Assembly: GCA_021229015.1 (NCBI GenBank)
Contig: CM037777.1
Span: forward strand, 24,857,222-24,921,221
Source: Solen grandis
Taxonomy: Eukaryota > Mollusca > Bivalvia > Adapedonta > Solenidae
Direction of reading: 5' to 3'
Length of the DNA stretch: 64,000 bases
In this document: positions 59,177 to 64,000 of the stretch, in pieces
Layout: each line of letters starts with the position of its first letter
How positions within the stretch are numbered: the stretch's first letter is position 1
Notes under the pieces: generated by a model
Told to the model about the DNA's origin: nothing
What the model saw: only the letters and a program-made list of their open reading frames with translations
The model's database searches: none
Made by a program: the position numbers and the translations under genes

Positions 59177-60370
59177 TAAGGGTGTAACGGTATACAGTAC
59201 GACGATACACCGCGGTATTTTCTTTACGGTACGATTCACGGTACGCTCCCAGGTCTGCACGGTACAGTAAAGCATGGTTAACTTCCAGGTTTTTCTTTCT
59301 TATTCTCTTATAACAGCGGCTTCCCCTCGGAAATAAAGCGATATTTTTCACCTCCAAGAAATAAAAATTCTCCTAACAATACGATTTTCCCATCCAGTAA
59401 CTTAAAAGAAAACAAAAGAGAAAGTAAATAACGCATATCGCTCTACAGTGTATTTTACTTAAATAAAAGCACTTGCTGTGGGCAGTTAAAAATCAATAAA
59501 AAGGCAGAGTCATTCTTGGAATGTTATCCAATCAACACACATTCTTTTGCTTTCAAATTATGCAATGATACGGAATACTCAAATAGTATCGTTGATAATG
59601 TTGGTTAACATCTTTCACGCTCTCTACCGGCTACTGTTGCGTAATCATCCCAATGTCGGCCATATGCGATAAACATCAACAATTTTTTATGACCTTTGTA
59701 TTTTTTAATCAAATTATTTGATTGATCAGTTTGTCTTTTGAGTAAAAGAGCGAAATTTCAACCGGTAACTACATGAAAGATACCGATTTATATGAAATGG
59801 GTTAAATTAAATCGCAAATCATTTTTTCCTTGGTATAAATGTGGATGCTTCAACTTCAAGTATCATCTTTAGTGATTTCATTGAAAATATTAAGTTGTCA
59901 AACTTGTCATGCTAACGTCTATTATAGAATAAGCTTTTAAAATAAGTCTTTTAAGTTTAATTAGGTTTCTGCAATATATACGGCATTATAATGTAGTTTT
60001 GATATTATTTTTTATTATTTAATGACGTTAAAACAAGATTTTTATCAGTAAACAACAAATTAAATCATATAAAAGAGTGTTTTTATGTTAATGACTTTAC
60101 TGATATATATTTTTTAATAATATAAATTTTAAAAAATGTATTGTTTCTACAGAAAGCACAACTTAATTTGTATTTATTATGATAAAATCTCATATACATG
60201 TATTAAACCATTAAGAATTCATATTTGTTTCTTAATCATTTATTTTTCATTTAATGATAGAAAAGAAGGTCGATAAAACTTAAAAGCCCGTATTGTGATA
60301 CGTATGGTATCATGACCACTGTATCGCAATACGTATCGTATCGTTGGGTAAGCGTATCGTTACACCCTTA
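59177..60370. mobile_element. Non-autonomous DNA transposon with AGGGTGTAACG ends, about 1.2 kb
   Basis: The left end AGGGTGTAACGGTATAC and right end GATCGTTACACCCT-type (GTATCGTTACACCCT) are inverted repeats. Subterminal GGTACG/CGTATCG words are dense at both ends. Flanking TA on both sides is a possible 2-bp target duplication. The interior is AT-rich and encodes no transposase. GGGTGTAACG ends are seen in several animal cut-and-paste families; the superfamily is not certain. Confidence 0.75.
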
Positions 60371-61567
60371 CCTAATTCTCATAATCTCCATATTCTTCCC
60401 CGAGGCACCTAGGAAGGTTCGATACGATACATCCCCTAATCTACGGGGATATTCCCCCAATGAGGTTTAAAATTCGGTGAAGCTCCAGGGCACCTTCCCT
60501 GATCATCGGAGAAATGTCCCGAGCATCGGGAACCATCACCAATAATACAAGGCCATTGTACCATAGCCGAAACATCAGTGAAAAGACTGATCCGTCTTTT
60601 TGGCTCAAACATCTGATGTCATCGGGAGAAAATTTTTGTATTTCCATATATTCCAGTGGGACCTATGTATTAGATCCATAAAGTTAAAAAACAAAAAAAA
60701 CATCTTCACTTTTAACACCAGATACCCTTCAGAATGCACCTCCATCACTGTTAAAACTTTTTTTTCGGGGAAGCATCCTGGACCCAACTAGCACTCACAT
60801 CACATTCTAATTTTGGCTCCCCCAGAGGAAAAATTCTGGATCCGGGCCTGCTGCCGATCTGACATCTTTCGCGAAGTCTGATCCCAAAACTTAAAGAGTG
60901 GGGAGAATTGTAATGAAAATACACACAAATTTCATTTCTTCACGAATATTGTTAGATCTATATTAAGGCAAAAAATGATTTCATGTTAGAATCTAGTCAT
61001 GTACTTGAATATTTCATAAAATGTGTGTCTACCTAGTATAAGAATTTAAGTATTACTTAACGCTGAATTCGAGACCAAAAACAATTTTGTCAGCTAGCTT
61101 TACTACTATACTGTACTATAGTATAGGCATACACAGTCACAACGTAAACATGACACCGAATAATGTTAAATAGTGAATACTCAAAAAACATAAATATACC
61201 TACATGTGTTTAAACTTCCATAAAGTTCGAAAATGTGCGTTTTATTTCATTAATGTCTCCAAAACACACCTATTTTTGTCGTCGAAGAAACCCCTTTCAC
61301 GACTGGTATCCGATTTCCTTTACGTACAGCTACAGGTGATAGTAGAGCCGGGAAGAAGTTTTGACCTAGCTATGATATTGATCAATCTTAACCAATATTT
61401 TCACGAGTGCAACCTTCATGTATTATTGGACAAAAAGGTCATAGATCAATTAACTGATAATATAGATATATAGCATGAAAACGGTTTGTTTATAAAACGG
61501 ACACGAAATATATTTTTATGCAGATCTACAGTTTCGCGCGCACGTGATAACTTCAGATGCTGCAAGT
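60371..61567. other. Intergenic DNA, no gene seen
   Basis: The frame at 61204-61473 has no recognised domain. The GC-richer text at 60393-60600 is noted with 58601-59173. Confidence 0.45.
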
Positions 61568-61660
61568 TTAAGTTTAAACAAGTTTAAACCCTTTTTTTAC
61601 GTCGATTGGGAAACAAGTTCTTACAACTTATACTAATCCCTCTCGACGGTTCTTAGGTTG
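61568..61660 (-). mobile_element. SINE family M fragment (3' domain)
   Basis: AAGTTTAAACCCTTTTTTTA, then CGTCGATTGGGAAACAAGTT and CTTACAACTTATACTAATCC match the 3' domain of the SINE at 55868, in the same orientation. Confidence 0.55.
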
Positions 61661-61913
61661 GACCAGTATATTTTGCGCCTGGGAAAGTATGGAACGCCAA
61701 ATCTACATAAACTCAAATATTTTAGTATAAATGTCTTAAAATATTTAGAGATATTTCAAACGAATAATTGATAATAATAAATCATTTGAAGATATCAATA
61801 AATGATTTGAAGAGATCTTCAAATGAATTCATGATATCAACAAATCAATTATTGATATCAACAATTGAATTACATGTATTGATATCAATTTGTAACAGGT
61901 GGTGAAAAAATCA

Positions 61914-61985
61914 TGGCTCGACCGGGACTCGAACCCAGGGCCGCAGGACTACCGTTCCTGCGCTTTACCATTGAGCTATCGAGAC
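61914..61985 (-). tRNA. tRNA-like sequence in the 3' LTR (probably not a working tRNA)
   Basis: Read on the minus strand: acceptor GTCTCGA with TCGAGCC (one mismatch at the second pair), A box TAGCTCAATGGTAAAGCG, a 5-bp anticodon stem CAGGA/TCCTG, loop ACGGTAG, T arm CTGGG-TTCGAGT-CCCGG with a perfect B box, and discriminator A. The loop would give anticodon GGT (Thr), but position 33 is C instead of the near-universal T. ATTTTTT follows within six bases and could terminate Pol III. Best read as a tRNA-derived Pol III unit captured in the LTR. Confidence 0.6.
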
Positions 61986-62184
61986 ACTCATGTCTTATTG
62001 CCTATTGATTGATCACCAAATACCTGTACCCGGCTACATATTCCCCCTCCAAATTAAGAATTCGTCCGGAATTCTTTGAGACAAAGAACATTGTGAAAAG
62101 TTCTTGAGGTGCCGAAGCAGTAGCCATATCAATCAGTATGTTATTTACGTTGGGCGCCAAATGTAACAGGTGGTGAAAAAATCA

Positions 62185-62256
62185 TGGCTCGACCGGGACT
62201 CGAACCCAGGGCCTCAGGACTACCGTTCCTGCGCTTTACCATTGAGCTATCGAGAC
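62185..62256 (-). tRNA. tRNA-like sequence in the 5' LTR (probably not a working tRNA)
   Basis: Same as the copy in the other LTR except for one base in the variable region (AGGC here, CGGC there). In the 5' LTR its transcription would begin within the LTR. The T6 run would stop it before the primer-binding site. Confidence 0.6.
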
Positions 62257-62589
62257 ACTCATGTCTTATTGCCTATTGATTGATCACCAAATACCTGTAC
62301 CCGGCTACAAATTGATGATATCAACAAATGCTTGGAGATATCAACAAATGATTTGAAGAGATCTATAATTAAATAAAATGAATACTTATCTGTAATTGAT
62401 TTGAAGATATCAACAAATGAATTGTTGATATCAATAATTTAATGATATTAATAAAAGATTTGGAGAGATCTACAATATTGAAGTGATTTGTAGAGATCAA
62501 CAATTTATTTATTGGTATCATTAATTCATTTGAAGATCCCTCTAAATATTTGAAGTTTATATCTGAGTTTATGTAGATTTGGCGTTCCA

Positions 62590-63230
62590 CAGGGAAGGTC
62601 GTGAAGAGTTCTTGCCTCGCACGGGTTAGAACTAGTGATTGGAATCAGTCGAAAAAATATTCGTCGATTAAACAGAGGCAAAAGTCACTGATTAATTGAT
62701 TAATTATGATTAAATACACAATAAACCATTTTGGAGCAAATGCCGATTAAAACCTGCACTTTTTTGTTTTTATTGTACAACATGAAAACACAGAGGTACC
62801 CGGGTAGAACCAACGACCTACCGCAATCCATCTGGAAGGCTTCCTCACATGAAAAATCCAAAGTCCCCTCCGGGATTCGAACCCACAGCGGAAAGTACTC
62901 TGTACCATAAAGATTATATAGAACGGAAATAAAGTATAAGAGGTTACAATCAGAGACCAAAGACGTGCAAAGTGCAACTTTAAAAGTATCCTTATTAAAT
63001 TTATTTAATTACCCAATCAGATGTGCGCTGAAATATCAACGACACCCCCTCTTTTTTTATTATTTTTTTTTTGTCAATATTTCGTCAACGAATTATTTTC
63101 GTCGTCATCGTCACGTCAACCAGTAGCTCGTCACTGATTCGTTGACTTTTTGATTAATCAGTCCACCACTAGTTAGAACCAACAACCTTCGGGTCCATAG
63201 GATACTTTACCAATGGACAACGGCGCTCTT
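62590..63230 (-). mobile_element. tRNA-like SINE head, split by a hAT-like MITE
   Basis: Removing 62633-63179 restores a continuous minus-strand sequence: AAGAGCGCCGTTGTCCATTG, GTAAAGTATCC, CCCGAAGGTTGTTGGTTCTA, then ACCCGTGCGAGGC. It has an A-box-like TTGTCCATTGGTAAAGT and a B-box-like GGTTCTAACCC. The insertion falls within the B-box word. Confidence 0.55.
62633..63171. mobile_element. hAT-like MITE, 539 bp, with 8-bp target duplication
   Basis: The ends are TAGTGATTGGAATCAGTCGA and, reversed, TAGTGGTGGACTGATTAATC. Perfect 8-bp duplications GTTAGAAC flank it (62625-62632 and 63172-63179), as expected for hAT. Subterminal GATTAATCAG and TCGTCGATTAA words add to the end structure. Internally 62790-62900 carries another GGGATTCGAACCC B-box-like word and GGTAGAACCAACGACC, a possible SINE captured inside. 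No transposase. Confidence 0.85.
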
Positions 63231-63440
63231 AAGATGCTGCATGCGAACGCGATAGCTACAGCGTGCGCTAAACTATAACTTCCGTTTCGTCTTAAGGAAT
63301 GCCACAATAAGAAAGTGACGTTCTACCATAAGCTAGATCTTTAAAACGTGCATAGTCAGTGTGTGACCAAACGACGTGATATTTGACATCATTTTAACTT
63401 AACGCGTAAAGCATATAATAGTTTGCATCGATTAGTATAG
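63231..63440. other. Short intergenic segment, nothing recognised
   Basis: No feature assigned. Confidence 0.4.
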
Positions 63441-63670
63441 TGGCTGATTTCTGCCATGTCGTGTCTTCGTGGTGTCGCGCTTTCCAAGCGCGCCGGCACG
63501 AAAGTTACACTTTTGTCGTGCCCGCGCTCTAATTTGTCGCGTTGCCGCGTTTCAAATGCGCGGACGCGACATTGCGACTCAGTGCGAAGGCACGACAATC
63601 AAACGCGATAACGTTGGCGCCCTTTTTTGTCGTGTCCGCGCGTCTAAGGGGCGAAGCATGAAACAACAAG
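63441..63670. repeat. CpG-dense quasi-repeat island
   Basis: About 230 bases very rich in CG dinucleotides in an otherwise AT-rich window. Recurrent TTTGTCGTG(C/T)CCGCGC, TTTGTCGCGTTGCCGCG and inverted GCGCGGACGCGACA words make it partly palindromic. Frames on both strands are Arg-rich by composition and are not called as genes. It could be a MITE end or the core of a dispersed repeat. Confidence 0.6.
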
Positions 63671-63964
63671 TTGCACTTGTCGTGTCGTCGCTTTCCGTAA
63701 TCAAAGCGCTGAAGGCACTGAAGTTGCGTGTGTCTCAAATGATTGATTGTTTGAAGAGCTGCAAGACGATCACCGTTAATTATATTTACTTTGATAGACA
63801 TTCCCGCTCTCTGCACATGTAATGTTGTCGTCGTGGGGGAGAACCCTTCTAACCTCCGCCATATGTGATCTTTAGTAATGTATACGTGCATGTATTGACG
63901 TAATTCAGGGCTATATGATGCATGTATCCGTAAGTTTTTTTACGTGTTTATCGTGTAGTAAGTC
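63671..63964. other. Intergenic DNA, nothing recognised
   Basis: No gene or repeat class assigned. Confidence 0.4.
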
Positions 63965-63998
63965 ACTCTCTCTCTCTCTCTCTCTTTATATATATATA
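63965..63998. repeat. (CT)n followed by (AT)n microsatellite
   Basis: About eleven CT dinucleotides followed by TATATATATATA at the window edge. Confidence 0.95.
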
Positions 63999-64000
63999 GT

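Larger units (their letters stand above)
61891..62309 (-). mobile_element. Complete TRIM-type LTR element with tRNA-like LTRs
   Basis: Two 148-bp direct repeats (61891-62038 and 62162-62309) differ at one base (61943 G versus T). On the minus strand each begins TGTAGCCGGG and ends CCTGTTACA, the TG...CA form of LTRs. AATT is duplicated at 61887-61890 and 62310-62313. Two bases after the 5' LTR comes TGGCGCCCAACGTAAAT, a typical retroelement primer-binding site ending in the CCA complement. Directly before the 3' LTR is GGAGGGGGAATA, a polypurine tract. The interior is only 123 bp and non-coding, so it depends on another element's proteins. Each LTR holds a tRNA-like sequence in the same orientation. 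Confidence 0.9.
61690..62589. mobile_element. Foldback/TIR element hosting the TRIM
   Basis: The first 26 bases (61690-61715, starting TGGAACGCCAAATCTACAT) are the exact reverse complement of the last 26 (62564-62589). The interior consists of quasi-repeats of GATATCAACAAATGATTTGA and AGAGATCT words in both orientations. Without the nested TRIM it would be about 477 bp. No clean target duplication: left flank GGGAAAGTA, right flank CAGGGAAGG. Non-autonomous. Confidence 0.85.

Noticed and set aside
61914..62256. Two functional nuclear tRNA-Thr genes
   Set aside because: They lie inside LTRs, position 33 of the anticodon loop is C, and the acceptor stem has a mismatch. A tRNA-derived element is the better reading.
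63469..63891. Arg-rich frames of about 120 codons on both strands
   Set aside because: Composition of a CpG-dense quasi-palindromic repeat; the two frames are antisense shadows of each other.

Overview
The window is AT-rich animal nuclear DNA, most likely from a bivalve mollusc. The evidence is one spliced nuclear-receptor gene with GT-AG introns, a very dense load of short dispersed repeats of the kind common in bivalves, tRNA-derived SINEs, a LINE fragment and a 100-N assembly gap. No bacterial-style gene organisation is present. The species cannot be fixed from sequence alone.

The only convincing protein-coding gene is on the minus strand. It encodes a 434-residue nuclear receptor of the HR96/DAF-12 type (NR1J/NR1I-like, P-box CESCKA). 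Exon 1 (41816..41610) carries the short N-terminus and first zinc finger. Exon 2 (29899..29782) carries the second zinc finger. Exon 3 (25392..24413) carries the hinge and the whole ligand-binding domain. The three exons join in frame at GT-AG sites and all eight zinc-binding cysteines are present. A probable 5' UTR exon lies at 43059..42893. The introns (about 11.7 and 4.4 kb) are full of mobile elements, and the region after the stop codon is a minisatellite broken by a MITE.

The rest is repeats. (1) MITE family A, about 235 bp, has TTAA target duplications, CCCTTTCCCTCAT termini and a long central palindrome; eleven copies are listed. (2) MITE family B has nearly the same ends but a different body; eight copies. 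(3) Elements of 0.5-1.3 kb share one layout: a 5' mini-palindrome, a short motif repeated inverted near the 3' end, a body of roughly 150-bp quasi-tandem units, a GACGGAC-rich tract and a 3' hairpin. They resemble Helentron-associated (HINE) elements. (4) A 39-bp satellite forms two arrays of about 1 kb, each followed by nearly the same HINE-like element (46.9-50.9 kb). (5) A 70-bp minisatellite lies at 11.5-12.0 kb. (6) There are at least two tRNA-headed SINE families, a LINE 3' fragment, and several TIR or foldback elements.

The most unusual object is at 61891..62309. It is a complete 419-bp LTR-type element (TRIM) with 148-bp LTRs, a primer-binding site, a polypurine tract and a 4-bp target duplication. 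Each LTR contains a tRNA-like sequence with A and B boxes followed by a T6 run. It sits inside a foldback element with perfect 26-bp ends. Next to that, a hAT-like MITE with a perfect 8-bp target duplication splits the B box of another tRNA-like sequence.
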